The notes under the pieces were generated by a model. It was not told the origin of the DNA. It made no database searches and saw only the letters and a list, made by a program, of their open reading frames with translations. Positions 16,422 to 24,829 of a stretch of 64,000 bases of DNA are shown here, piece by piece; the stretch's first letter is position 1, and each line of letters starts with the position of its first letter. Location: assembly GCF_018598555.1 (NCBI RefSeq), contig NZ_JAHEWN010000001.1, forward strand, positions 248,001 through 312,000, given 5' to 3'. The position numbers and the translations under genes are program-made. The stretch comes from Curtobacterium aurantiacum (GTDB taxonomy: Bacteria > Actinomycetota > Actinomycetes > Actinomycetales > Microbacteriaceae).

Positions 16422-16471
16422 CTGACGGTTCCGGTTCGTGAACCCCGAGGATCGTGAACCAGAACCGTCAG
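16422..16471. promoter_or_regulatory. Stem-loop upstream of the beta-lactamase gene
   Basis: Arms 16422-16437 (CTGACGGTTCCGGTTC) and 16456-16471 pair over 15 of 16 positions around an 18-nt loop that repeats CGTGAAC. It is not a family-1 palindrome and sits 71 bp before the chosen beta-lactamase start. It could be a terminator, an attenuator or a repressor site; the sequence does not decide. Confidence 0.4.
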
Positions 16472-16542
16472 TCAGCCGGTGGGCGGTCCCGTCCCGCCGC
16501 GCCGCTCAGGGGCGTTGCACCGCCGTCGGGCAGGATCGGGCC

Positions 16543-17496
16543 GTGCGACGCGGGACGAAGACGATGACGGCAGCCCTTGCGACCGTGGTGCTGATCGGGC
16601 TGGTGGGGTGTTCGGGGGAGTCCGGTGGCGGGCCTGGGGTTCCGGCAGGGACTGGTGGGTCGGCGACGGCGCCGTCAGCAGCGACCCGCTCTGCGGTGTC
16701 GACGTCCGACGCTGCGACCACACGGGCTTTCGGCGCGCTCGAGCGGCGGTACGACGCACGGCTCGGGGTCGCCGCGATCGACACCGGGAGCGGTCGGACG
16801 ATCGCGCACCGTGCGGGGGAGCGGTTCGCGTTCGCGTCGACGGTCAAGGTGTTCATCGCGGCCGCGGTCCTCGACGCCTCGTCCGACGCCGACCTGATGA
16901 CCGTCGTGCACTACGACCGCGGTGACCTGCTCGAGTACGCACCCGTGACGAGCGAGCACGTCGACACCGGGATGACGGTGCGCGAGCTCGTCGACGCTGC
17001 GCTCCGCTCCAGCGACAACACCGCGGCGAACCTGCTGGTGGAGCGGCTCGGTGGGCCGGAGGCCGTCGAGCGGTGGTTGCGCGGCATCGGTGACCGGACC
17101 ACGAGCGTCGACCGGGTCGAACCCGACCTCAACGAGGCGACCCCGGGTGACCGACGGGACACGACGACGCCGGAGCAGTTCGCGGCGGACCTCCGGACCG
17201 TGCTGCTCGGGGACGTCCTCGACGCCGCCGACCGGCGGGTGCTCCGCGACGCGATGCTCGGCAACACGACCGGCGATGCGACGATCCGTGCCGGGGTGGA
17301 CCCCTCGTGGCAGGTCGCGGACAAGACGGGGACGGCCTCGTACGGGGTCCGGAACGACATCGCGGTCGTGACGCCACCGGGGCGGGAACCGATCGTGCTC
17401 GTGGTGATGACGAGCCGGGCCGTTCCCGGTGCGGAGCCGTCGGATGCGCTCGTCGCCGCGGCGACCCGTGCGGCGCTGGCGGGGACGGACGACTGA
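16543..17496 (+). CDS. Class A beta-lactamase, lipoprotein form
   Basis: From the GTG at 16543 the protein has 317 residues. A short basic start and hydrophobic run end in the lipobox LVGC (Cys23), so the enzyme is probably anchored to the membrane. All class A motifs are present: STVK (active-site serine and lysine), SDN in RSSDNTAAN, the omega-loop glutamate in EPDLN, and KTG in [11 protein letters not shown]. It hydrolyses beta-lactams, and environmental actinobacteria commonly carry such intrinsic genes. The true start could also be the ATG at 16564, inside the signal. It converges on the alpha/beta hydrolase gene. Confidence 0.93.
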   Translation: MRRGTKTMTAALATVVLIGLVGCSGESGGGPGVPAGTGGSATAPSAATRSAVSTSDAATTRAFGALERRYDARLGVAAIDTGSGRTIAHRAGERFAFASTVKVFIAAAVLDASSDADLMTVVHYDRGDLLEYAPVTSEHVDTGMTVRELVDAALRSSDNTAANLLVERLGGPEAVERWLRGIGDRTTSVDRVEPDLNEATPGDRRDTTTPEQFAADLRTVLLGDVLDAADRRVLRDAMLGNTTGDATIRAGVDPSWQVADKTGTASYGVRNDIAVVTPPGREPIVLVVMTSRAVPGAEPSDALVAAATRAALAGTDD

Positions 17497-17515
17497 CGAC
17501 GCACCGTTCGAGGGG

Positions 17516-18505
17516 CTAGCGGAGCGTGGTCGCCCAGCGCCCGATCGCGTCGTACGCCCGTTCCCGGACGTCCGGGGCGGACAGGACCACGTCGTGCAGG
17601 GCGCCGGCGAGTCGGCGGACGGTGACCTCCTCGCCGAGCGAGAGTGCACGGTGCGCCACCGTGTCGACGTTCAGGGCGACGTCGGCCCGCGCCATCCCCG
17701 GGTCCCACCGCGGCTGGAGCATGCTCTTGTCGCTCAGCATCACCAGGGTCGGAACCCTGATGCCGAGTCCCTTCTCGACCTGCGCCTGCCCGTCGAACAC
17801 CGCGGCCAGCCAACCCGGGTGCAGCGGGAAGCCGCGTTCCGGACGCCACTTCTGGTCGTAGGTCCACGACCCCTCGCCCTCGGCGGAGACGGTCCGGGTG
17901 TAGAAGCCCGGATCGACCGCGGGCATCGGCGCGAGGGGGTTCCGTCGTGCGCCCAGCTTGATCACCGGTGCGACGATCGCCCGTCCCACCGCGGTCGCCT
18001 GGAACTCGAGCCACGGGCTGTTCAGCACCAGGCCGTGCACGAGCTCCGGGTGCCGGGCCGCCCAGAGTGACAGGGTCAGGCCGCCGGTCGAGTGGCCCAT
18101 CGGGACGAGTCGGCGGCGGTCCGACCCGGGGTGCTCGGCCGAGATGGCGTCGAGGGCCGCGGCGATGTCCTCGTCGTACACGGCCAGGTCGTCGACCATG
18201 CCCGGCGTCTGGTGGGGCCGGAGGCTCCGACCGTACTTCCGCAGGTCGAGCGCGTGGAACCGGGCGCCGAGTCGTTCGAGCCGTTCGGCGAGCTCGACCT
18301 GGAAGAAGTAGTCCGACCAGCCGTGCACGTACAGCACGTCGACGCCGTGCAGGGGCCCGCGACCGTGCAGCAGCATGTCCGTCGGGGTGTGCCGGCGGCG
18401 GACCAGGGTGGCGACGACGGGCCCCTCGGAGTCGGTGCCGAGCGGCAGTTCGAGCCGCTCGTACGGTGTTCCGAGCACGTCCTCGTGCCACCCCTGGTCC
18501 GTCAT
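17516..18505 (-). CDS. Alpha/beta hydrolase (serine aminopeptidase / lysophospholipase-like)
   Basis: This 329-residue protein has the alpha/beta hydrolase order. An oxyanion-side VLYVHGWSDYFFQ comes first, then LRKYGRSLRPHQ, the nucleophile elbow MGHSTGGLTLS, an acid in VMLSDKSM or nearby, and the histidine in GALHDVVLS. No signal peptide is seen. The arrangement resembles monoacylglycerol lipase-type hydrolases (Hydrolase_4). The substrate is not known. The start at 18505 was chosen because residues upstream lack conservation-like character. The quinone reductase gene lies 47 bp upstream on the same strand. Confidence 0.82.
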   Translation of the reverse strand: MTDQGWHEDVLGTPYERLELPLGTDSEGPVVATLVRRRHTPTDMLLHGRGPLHGVDVLYVHGWSDYFFQVELAERLERLGARFHALDLRKYGRSLRPHQTPGMVDDLAVYDEDIAAALDAISAEHPGSDRRRLVPMGHSTGGLTLSLWAARHPELVHGLVLNSPWLEFQATAVGRAIVAPVIKLGARRNPLAPMPAVDPGFYTRTVSAEGEGSWTYDQKWRPERGFPLHPGWLAAVFDGQAQVEKGLGIRVPTLVMLSDKSMLQPRWDPGMARADVALNVDTVAHRALSLGEEVTVRRLAGALHDVVLSAPDVRERAYDAIGRWATTLR

Positions 18506-18552
18506 GCGCCGAGCGTATCCGGCGTGGCTGCGGGTGGTGGCGGTGCTGCGGT

Positions 18553-19485
18553 TCACTCGGCCAGGACCACGACCTTGCCGGTGACGCGTCCCTCGCTCGC
18601 CTCGGCGTGCAGGGCGGGCAGTTGGTCGAGCGTGATGCGCCGCGTGACCTCGACGGTGAGCGCCCCGGCGTCGACCAGGGACACCAGCTCGGTCAGCCGT
18701 GCACGGTTCCGCAGGACGAACACCGTCGCCGCGCGGACCCCGCGGGACTCGTCGCCCGGCGTGGCCATGAACGCCGTGGTGCTGACGACCGCGCCGCCGT
18801 CCCGCACGAGCGCGACGAGTGCTGTGAACTCCTCCGGGTCGATCGGGGCGAGGTTGAGGAGCACGTCGACGGGTTCGGCCACGGCGGTGTGGACGTCGGT
18901 CGTGGTGTGGTCGATCACCTCGTCCGCTCCGGCCGCCCGGACTGCGTCGATGCTGCGCGGGCTGGCCGTCGCGATGACGTGCACCCCGGCGCGGACGGCG
19001 AGCTGGATCGCGTACTTGCCGACGACGCCGCCTGCGCCCATGACCAGCACGCGCTGGCCCGCCTCGAGCTGCCCGTCGTCGAACAGCGCCTGCCAGGCGG
19101 TGAGCGCCACCGACGGCAGTCCCGCCGCGTCGGCCAGCGGGATGCTCGTGGGTGCGGCGACCACCGCATCGGCCGGCGTGACGACGTACTCGGCCGCCCC
19201 GCCGTCGCGCTCCATCGGCAGGAACGCGACGACGGCGTCGCCCACGGTGAGCCCCTCGACGTCGTCGCCGAGCGCGTCGACCGTGCCGGAGACGTCGTAG
19301 CCGGGCACGTGCGGCAGCTCAGTCGGGATGGGCAGGAACCCTGCCCGCATGCCGTTGTCCGCTGCGCTGAACGCCGAGGCGGCGACGCGGAGTCGCACCT
19401 GCCCGGCTGCCGGAGTGGGGGTCTCGACGTCCTCGATGCGGAGGACCTCGGGACCGCCGACCTCGTGGAACCGTACTGCCTTCAT
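18553..19485 (-). CDS. Zinc-independent quinone oxidoreductase (MDR family)
   Basis: This 310-residue medium-chain reductase starts MKAVRFHEVGGPEVLRIEDV, has the substrate-domain run HVPGYDVSGTVDALG and the NADPH-binding turn VMGAGGVVGKYAIQLA. Zinc ligands of alcohol dehydrogenases are missing, as in quinone reductases. It probably reduces quinones or enones with NADPH. The ATG follows AAGGG at a good distance. It is divergent from a MarR gene with two operator palindromes between, so it is the likely target of that regulator. Confidence 0.88.
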   Translation of the reverse strand: MKAVRFHEVGGPEVLRIEDVETPTPAAGQVRLRVAASAFSAADNGMRAGFLPIPTELPHVPGYDVSGTVDALGDDVEGLTVGDAVVAFLPMERDGGAAEYVVTPADAVVAAPTSIPLADAAGLPSVALTAWQALFDDGQLEAGQRVLVMGAGGVVGKYAIQLAVRAGVHVIATASPRSIDAVRAAGADEVIDHTTTDVHTAVAEPVDVLLNLAPIDPEEFTALVALVRDGGAVVSTTAFMATPGDESRGVRAATVFVLRNRARLTELVSLVDAGALTVEVTRRITLDQLPALHAEASEGRVTGKVVVLAE

Positions 19486-19513
19486 GATCGTGCCCTTCGT
19501 CGTGTGGTGCCGG

Positions 19514-19571
19514 GTTGCTTCGAGTTCGTAGCAACTGACGCCGACGTTAGCACTGCTTCGAACTCGAAGCA
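19514..19571. promoter_or_regulatory. Two MarR operators in a divergent promoter region
   Basis: The site at 19554-19571 is TGCTTCGAACTCGAAGCA, a perfect palindrome around AC. The site at 19515-19534 is TTGCTTCGAGTTCGTAGCAA, the same half-sites with one mismatch pair. Toward the reductase, TTGCTT and TAACGT can serve as -35 and -10. Toward the MarR gene, TAGGAT (19577-19582) is a -10. Both sites overlap or border these elements, as expected for a repressor of both genes. Confidence 0.7.
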
Positions 19572-19589
19572 ACAGGTAGGATGGATCCC

Positions 19590-20084
19590 ATGAACGACGC
19601 GCCGAACTCCGTGTCCCCGACGCAGCTCGCGGCCTACTTCGCCTTCACCGAGGTGAGCGGCCTGCTGCGCCACGGCATCGAGCAGCAGCTCCGCGACGTC
19701 GGCGGACTCAGCTACGTCCAGTTCCACGTGCTCGCCCGCCTCGGTGATGCACCCGGCGGGCAGCAGCGGATGACCGACCTGGCCGACGGGGTCGTCTACA
19801 GCCGGAGCGGGCTGACCTACCAGGCGCAGTTGCTCGAGCAGCGCGGGCTCGTCACCCGGGGGCCCTCACCGGACGACGAACGCAGCACGGTCGTGACGAT
19901 CACCACGGCGGGTCGCGACGTCCTCGCCACGGTCTTCCCCGGACACATCGAGGCGCTGCACACCCTGCTGTTCGCGTCGATGTCGGACGCCGACGTCGAC
20001 GCCCTCGCGCGGATCCTCGGCCGCGCGGCGGAGCACCTCCGGGCGAACCCGCCCCGATCTGCGGGTGCGCGACGGCGGAGCTGA
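19590..20084 (+). CDS. MarR-family regulator
   Basis: The protein has 164 residues from the ATG at 19590; an ATG at 19581 in frame would add three. The 19590 start lies 8 nt after the TAGGAT -10, so a leaderless message is plausible. The winged helix shows LSYVQFHVLARLGDAP, the recognition segment RMTDLADGVVYSRSGLTYQ and the wing GLVTRGPSPDDERSTVVTIT. There is no cysteine in the N-terminal helix, unlike the MarR protein at 10646. It most likely represses itself and the divergent quinone reductase. Confidence 0.88.
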   Translation: MNDAPNSVSPTQLAAYFAFTEVSGLLRHGIEQQLRDVGGLSYVQFHVLARLGDAPGGQQRMTDLADGVVYSRSGLTYQAQLLEQRGLVTRGPSPDDERSTVVTITTAGRDVLATVFPGHIEALHTLLFASMSDADVDALARILGRAAEHLRANPPRSAGARRRS

Positions 20085-20091
20085 CAACAGC

Positions 20092-20131
20092 ACGACGGCC
20101 GACTGCTCGGGTGGGAGCAGTCGGCCGTCGT
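20092..20131. terminator. Bidirectional hairpin terminator
   Basis: A perfect 17-bp stem (ACGACGGCCGACTGCTC and its complement, 20092-20108 with 20115-20131) has a GGGTGG loop. It lies between the converging MarR and beta-helix genes and is not of the GGAGGC family. Confidence 0.8.
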
Positions 20132-20164
20132 TCGATCAGGAGCGGTCGCTCCCGCCGACGTCGA

Positions 20165-21943
20165 TCAGTTGTACGAGGCGAGTCGGTTCGGTGCGGTGTT
20201 GCCCACCGGTGTCGGTACGGCGCCCCCGACGCCGTTGATGATGCTCGAGATGGTGCCGGTGTCGCCGAGTGAGACCGTGACGAGCCCATGGGCGCGGACG
20301 CCGGCCGTCTGGGGGACCTCGAACGCCCGGTCCGCGTGCACCGCGGGGTTCGTGTTGAAGAAGGCGTAGACGCCGCCGCCCCAGATCTCGTGCTTCGTCA
20401 CGGACGACGCCACCTTGTACGCCGCGTAGCCGGCGCCGGTCGGGCTCCGCCACGAGGCGTTGTCCGGCACGTCGTACGGCATCTCGTTCTGGAAGAAGAT
20501 CGTCCTGCCGTTCTCACCGTTCCAGAGCACTTCGTACTTCTGGTAGTGCTCGACGAAGAGTCCGGTCGCGAGGACGTCGTTGCCGTTCACCTCCACACCG
20601 GTCGCACCGGTGTTGACGGTCCAACCGGTGGGGGCACCGCCGTGGTCGGCACGCCAGGCCCAGACGTGGTCGACGAGCGTGTCGTCCGCGTTCACCTGCA
20701 GCGTGGTCGTCGCCTTCCCCTGCACACTCGAGCCGACGCGGAAGAACACGTCCTGGATGCTCTGCGGGTCACCGGCGTGGTCGACGTGCGATCCGGAGCT
20801 GCCGAGGCGGACGAGCTGCGCGCTGTTCTGCGTGCCGGCGTCCACGACGAGGTTCGACACGTTCACCCCGGCGACGTCCGTCGAGGTCAGGACCGCGTTG
20901 CCCCTGGTCGGGACCAGGGTCGGGAACCCGATGCCCGTCACGACGGTGTCCGCCCGGGTGACGGTGATCGCCGCGTCGAGCTGGTACGTGCCCGGCGTGA
21001 AGAACAGGTTGAGTCCCTGCGCCAGTGCGGCGTTGATCGTGGCCGCCGAGTCACCGGGGTGGGCGACGTAGAAGTTGCGCATCGGGATGTCGGTACCGGC
21101 GGTGTTCGGCCACGTGACCCCGCTCGCGTTCTGCTTGAGCGACGGGACGAACACGTGGTACTTGTTCGACGAGTCCACGTACAGGTACGGCTTCTCACGG
21201 GTGATCGGCGTCGTGGCGAGCGTCGTGTAGCTCTTCGAGAAGTCGTTCGCCGGGGCGCCCTGGACCCCCGAGAAGGTCATGTTCCAGTTGCCGCCCTGCC
21301 ACGACCCGATCGCGGAGTTCCGCGTGTACCACTGCTGCTGCGACCCGGAGGTCACCGTGCCGTCCACCTTCGTGTCGGCGATGTAGCCGCCGGACGAGTA
21401 CCCCTGCCCGCCGTCCTGGTTCGACGGCCCCATCGTGAGGTTGCCCTTGACGTGCACCCGTCGCATCGGGGCGGCCTGGGACACCGCCCACCGGTCCGTG
21501 CCGCTCTCGGGCGCGATCGCCACGTTCTCCACCGATCGCCAGAAGTTCTGGGTGGCGTTCTTCTCGTCACCGGCGTTCCACCCGGAGTCGACGTTCACCG
21601 CGCCGTTGATCGTGACGTCGTCCGGGTTCTTCCCCAGGCCGGCGACGGACGTGTAGAAGCCGAGGTTCGCCCAGACCCGGCCGTAGGTGCCGGGCTTGAA
21701 CAGGAAGGCGTGCCGCTGCGCGCCGAACTGCGCGGTCGTGCTGCGGAGCTGGCTGTCGAAGGCGGCGTCGACGTCGGCCTGGATGGTCGACGCGGGCACC
21801 GTGGGGTCGTAGATCTTCACGTTGCTGCCGAAGTCCGGGGTGTCGCTCGTGGCGACCGCCTGGGCCGAGATCGCCGGAGCCAGTGCCCCCACGACACCGA
21901 TGCCCAACGCGATCGCGAGGATCCGGTTCATCCGTCGTTGCAT
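20165..21943 (-). CDS. Secreted right-handed beta-helix protein (pectate-lyase/GH55-like)
   Basis: This 592-residue protein has a signal peptide MQRRMNRILAIALGIGVVGA ending near AISAQAVA. The body contains two beta-helix-like halves with phrases such as HAFLFKPGTYGRV, NLFFTPGTYQLDAAITVTRA, TVVTGIGFPTLVP and GVNVSNLVVDAG. These are typical of pectate-lyase-superfold proteins and of GH55-like enzymes of actinobacteria, some misnamed adenylyl cyclase. The protein is probably extracellular and acts on polysaccharide, but I see no proof of catalytic residues. The start at 21943 lacks a clear ribosome site; an ATG at 21931 is possible. Confidence 0.65.
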   Translation of the reverse strand: MQRRMNRILAIALGIGVVGALAPAISAQAVATSDTPDFGSNVKIYDPTVPASTIQADVDAAFDSQLRSTTAQFGAQRHAFLFKPGTYGRVWANLGFYTSVAGLGKNPDDVTINGAVNVDSGWNAGDEKNATQNFWRSVENVAIAPESGTDRWAVSQAAPMRRVHVKGNLTMGPSNQDGGQGYSSGGYIADTKVDGTVTSGSQQQWYTRNSAIGSWQGGNWNMTFSGVQGAPANDFSKSYTTLATTPITREKPYLYVDSSNKYHVFVPSLKQNASGVTWPNTAGTDIPMRNFYVAHPGDSAATINAALAQGLNLFFTPGTYQLDAAITVTRADTVVTGIGFPTLVPTRGNAVLTSTDVAGVNVSNLVVDAGTQNSAQLVRLGSSGSHVDHAGDPQSIQDVFFRVGSSVQGKATTTLQVNADDTLVDHVWAWRADHGGAPTGWTVNTGATGVEVNGNDVLATGLFVEHYQKYEVLWNGENGRTIFFQNEMPYDVPDNASWRSPTGAGYAAYKVASSVTKHEIWGGGVYAFFNTNPAVHADRAFEVPQTAGVRAHGLVTVSLGDTGTISSIINGVGGAVPTPVGNTAPNRLASYN

Positions 21944-22054
21944 GATGCTCGATTCGTCATCGTGCGGCGTCGTTGCCGCACGGGACAGACCGTAGACCCG
22001 AACCCGCGCGCGGACAGTCGGGAGAAAAGGGGACAAGTGCTGTCCGGGCGGGGT

Positions 22055-22246
22055 CTAGCTGCGGGGCGCCCGCACCAGGAACAGCGTGACGGCGCCGAGC
22101 ACGACCGCGGCGACGATGAGCGCCCAGGCGAGCACGATGACCGGCCCGTCCCAGGGGGTGAAGAGCAGTCCGACCCCGATCACCAGGGCCACGGCGGCGC
22201 CGACGAGGGCGAGGCGGTGCGGTCGTACCGGAGCGGTGCGTGTCAC
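22055..22246 (-). CDS. Small two-helix membrane protein
   Basis: A GTG at 22246 with GTGAGG upstream gives 63 residues with two membrane helices: LALVGAAVALVIGVGLLF, then a short loop FTPWDGP, and VIVLAWALIVAAVVLGAVTL. No motif points to a function. It follows the membrane gene at 22293-22535 by 46 bp on the same strand, so the two may be cotranscribed. Confidence 0.55.
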   Translation of the reverse strand: MTRTAPVRPHRLALVGAAVALVIGVGLLFTPWDGPVIVLAWALIVAAVVLGAVTLFLVRAPRS

Positions 22247-22292
22247 GCGCCTCACCGTACGCGCACGGGCTGGGCGCAGGTGAAACGGGCGA

Positions 22293-22535
22293 TCAGACCC
22301 GCGGCGACGGCCTGCGCCGCGTGACCGCCACCGCGACGAGCGCGGCGATGCCGAGCACGAGGCCGATCGCGCCGAACAACGCACTGAGCAGCATCAGGAG
22401 TCCGGCACCGATGTTGGCCCCGCCCTCCCCCGAGTCGTTCGCGATCGCGTACCCACCCACGAACGACGCCAGGAACGCCACGACGAGGAACGCCGTGCAG
22501 AGGATGTGCAGCACACGTGGCGCGATCGGGGTCAT
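22293..22535 (-). CDS. Small two-helix membrane protein
   Basis: The ATG at 22535 opens an 80-residue protein starting MTPIAPRVLHILCTAFLVVA. It has one helix at about residues 8-30, a Gly/Asn-rich loop (NDSGEGGANIGAG) and a second helix, ending in a basic tail VTRRRPSPRV. The function is unknown. It is divergent from the penicillin-binding protein gene, 157 bp away. Confidence 0.55.
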   Translation of the reverse strand: MTPIAPRVLHILCTAFLVVAFLASFVGGYAIANDSGEGGANIGAGLLMLLSALFGAIGLVLGIAALVAVAVTRRRPSPRV

Positions 22536-22692
22536 GACCGGATCGTAGCGCGGCGACGAGGGGCGGATCGCCCCGGCACTTTCCCAGCGGACACGACGGT
22601 GTTCCGCGGCGAAGTCCCGGCGACCACCCGAGCGGGACTGGGACGCTCCTCGAACCGCGCCGAGGGCGGTGCGGCCGAGGGGGAACGACGAC

Positions 22693-24747
22693 ATGACGAT
22701 GCGACGTACAGGGGGAGCCGCGCTCGGCTTCGTGGGCGGCAGTGTGCTCGCCGGGCTGCTGGTGAGCGTCGGGGTGACACCGGTGATCGCGGTCGCCGGG
22801 CTCGGCACGACGTCGGCGATCGGGGCGTTCGAGTCGCTGCCGGAGAACATCGAGATCGGGCAGCTGCCGCAGCGCAACCAGATCTGGGCGTACCGCGGTG
22901 GCGAACCGGTGCACCTGGCGAACGTGTGGGACCAGGACCGCCAGGAACTCACGCTCGAGCAGATCAGCGACGAGCTGGAGCACGCCGCGGTGGACGGTGA
23001 GGACAAGCGCTTCTACGAGACCGGCGGTGTCGACGCGACGTCCGTCGTCCGGTCGCTCGTGAGCGTCGCCGCGTCTCGGGGCGAGGGCGGGTCGGGCGGC
23101 TCGACCCTGACGATGCAGCTCGTGCGGAACATCAAGATCCAGCAGGCGAGCGAACTGCCCACCGCCGAGGAGCGCGAGGCCGCGTACAAGGAGGCGACCC
23201 GGCGGACACCGCAGCGGAAGCTCGCCGAGATGAAGCTCGCGATCAGCCTGGCGAAGCAGTACACGAAGCAGCAGATCCTGGCGGCGTACCTGAACATCGC
23301 CTACTTCGGCGACCAGACCTACGGCGTGCAGTCGGCAGCGCAGCACTACTACGGCAAGTCGGCGACCGACCTGACCCCGGCCGAGGCGGCGTCCCTCATC
23401 GCGATCGTGCAGTGGCCGGAGCGACGGGACCTGTCGACGCCGGACCACCACCGCGACAACGCCGCCCGGCGGAACGTCATCCTGCGGTCGATGCACGAGC
23501 AGGGGCACCTGTCGACCGAGGAGTACCGCACGGCTCGACTGTCCCGCGTCGCCGACTACGTCCACCTGACGGCACCGCAGCAGGGGTGCGAGGCGGTCGA
23601 GGTGGGCGCGGAGTTCTTCTGCGACCACGCCAAGACCATCGCCCAGCGGCTCCCGCAGCTCGGTGCGACGAAGCAGCAGCGGGCGGACGCCTGGCGCACG
23701 GGCGGGTACCGGATCCAGACCACGCTGGACCTCGACCTGAACGCGGAGCAGAAGCGGCTGCTCGACCAGTACGACCCGAAGACCGAGACCCGGCTGGCGC
23801 TCGGAGCCACGTTCAACACGGTCGAGGCCGGGACGGGTCGTGTGCTGACGATGGCCCAGAACACCGACTACGACCGGTCGTCGGACGCACCCCGCACCGC
23901 GACGTCGCTGAACTACGCCACCGACCAGGCGGACGGCAGCTCGACCGGGTTCCAGACCGGGTCGACCTACAAGATGTTCACGCTGCTGGCGTGGATCGAG
24001 GCCGGCCGCAGCCCGGACACCGTCGTCAACGGCACCCCGCACCCGCACAGCGAGTGGACCGCGTGCGGTGGGCCCGCCTCGGCGTTCTGGCAGCCGAAGA
24101 ACGACTCACCCGGGCAGCGCGGTCCGTACTCGGTCCGGTCGGCGACGGCCCAGTCCGTGAACGCGGCGTACCAGTCGATGGCCGAACAGCTCGACCTCTG
24201 CGACATCCGCGACGTGGCCGAGCGCCTGGGCGTGCACCTGGCCAGCGGTGGCGAGCTGCCGTGGAACCCGGCGTCCCTGCTCGGCACCGAGAGCATCGCT
24301 CCGTTGACGATGGCGTCGGCATACGCCGGCATCGCGAACGGCGGGCGGTTCTGCGCGCCGGTGGTGATCGACCAGGTGATCGCGCCAGACGGCGAGGAGC
24401 TCGGCGGACAGCCACGGACGTGCACGCAGGTGGTGTCGCCGCAGACCGCGGCCACTGCGTTCGACGTCATGCAGGGCGCCTTCCGTGGCGGCACGGCGAG
24501 CGGCGGGCAGACCCCCGACGGGGCGACCCTGTTCGGTAAGACCGGCACGACGGACGCCGCCGACCAGGTGTGGTTGGTGGGCGGCACCTCGCGAGCCGTC
24601 ACCGCCTACTGGCAGGGCAACACGGACGGCGCGAAGCACAACCTGCGGTCGTTCTCCAACGGTCAGGGCGGCACCTACGCGGGGTCGCGCGCGGCCGTCT
24701 GGCGCGACGCGCAGACGGCGGTGAACGCGGCTCTGCCGGTCGGCTGA
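22693..24747 (+). CDS. Class A penicillin-binding protein (GT51 transglycosylase and transpeptidase)
   Basis: The 684-residue protein starts at the ATG at 22693 behind GGGGGAA and has one N-terminal membrane helix. The GT51 domain shows AAVDGEDKRFYETGGVD with its catalytic glutamate and GGSTLTMQLVRN, where most homologues have TQQL. Further GT51 runs are KLAEMKLAISLAKQYTK and AYLNIAYFG. The transpeptidase domain has the motifs STYK in GFQTGSTYKMF, SVN in TAQSVNAAY, and KTG in FGKTGTTDAA. It polymerises and crosslinks peptidoglycan outside the membrane. It is monocistronic and ends at a 48-bp perfect palindrome. Confidence 0.93.
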   Translation: MTMRRTGGAALGFVGGSVLAGLLVSVGVTPVIAVAGLGTTSAIGAFESLPENIEIGQLPQRNQIWAYRGGEPVHLANVWDQDRQELTLEQISDELEHAAVDGEDKRFYETGGVDATSVVRSLVSVAASRGEGGSGGSTLTMQLVRNIKIQQASELPTAEEREAAYKEATRRTPQRKLAEMKLAISLAKQYTKQQILAAYLNIAYFGDQTYGVQSAAQHYYGKSATDLTPAEAASLIAIVQWPERRDLSTPDHHRDNAARRNVILRSMHEQGHLSTEEYRTARLSRVADYVHLTAPQQGCEAVEVGAEFFCDHAKTIAQRLPQLGATKQQRADAWRTGGYRIQTTLDLDLNAEQKRLLDQYDPKTETRLALGATFNTVEAGTGRVLTMAQNTDYDRSSDAPRTATSLNYATDQADGSSTGFQTGSTYKMFTLLAWIEAGRSPDTVVNGTPHPHSEWTACGGPASAFWQPKNDSPGQRGPYSVRSATAQSVNAAYQSMAEQLDLCDIRDVAERLGVHLASGGELPWNPASLLGTESIAPLTMASAYAGIANGGRFCAPVVIDQVIAPDGEELGGQPRTCTQVVSPQTAATAFDVMQGAFRGGTASGGQTPDGATLFGKTGTTDAADQVWLVGGTSRAVTAYWQGNTDGAKHNLRSFSNGQGGTYAGSRAAVWRDAQTAVNAALPVG

Positions 24748-24768
24748 CGGCTCGCCAACGCAACCACG

Positions 24769-24816
24769 AACGGCCTGGAGGCGCGGTGCCAGCTGGCACC
24801 GCGCCTCCAGGCCGTT
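24769..24816. terminator. 48-bp perfect palindrome, family-1
   Basis: Positions 24769-24816 form an uninterrupted palindrome centred on GGTGCCAGCTGGCACC, with the family arm GGCCTGGAGGCGC. Outer arms ACGCAACC (24758-24765) and GGTTGCGT (24821-24828) widen it to 71 bp. It sits between the converging penicillin-binding protein and siderophore-lipoprotein genes. Confidence 0.78.
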
Positions 24817-24829
24817 TCCCGGTTGCGTC

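Noticed and set aside
20165..21943. Adenylyl cyclase (a label often given to this protein type)
   Set aside because: No cyclase motif is present. The signal peptide and repeated beta-helix phrases indicate a secreted carbohydrate-active-type protein.
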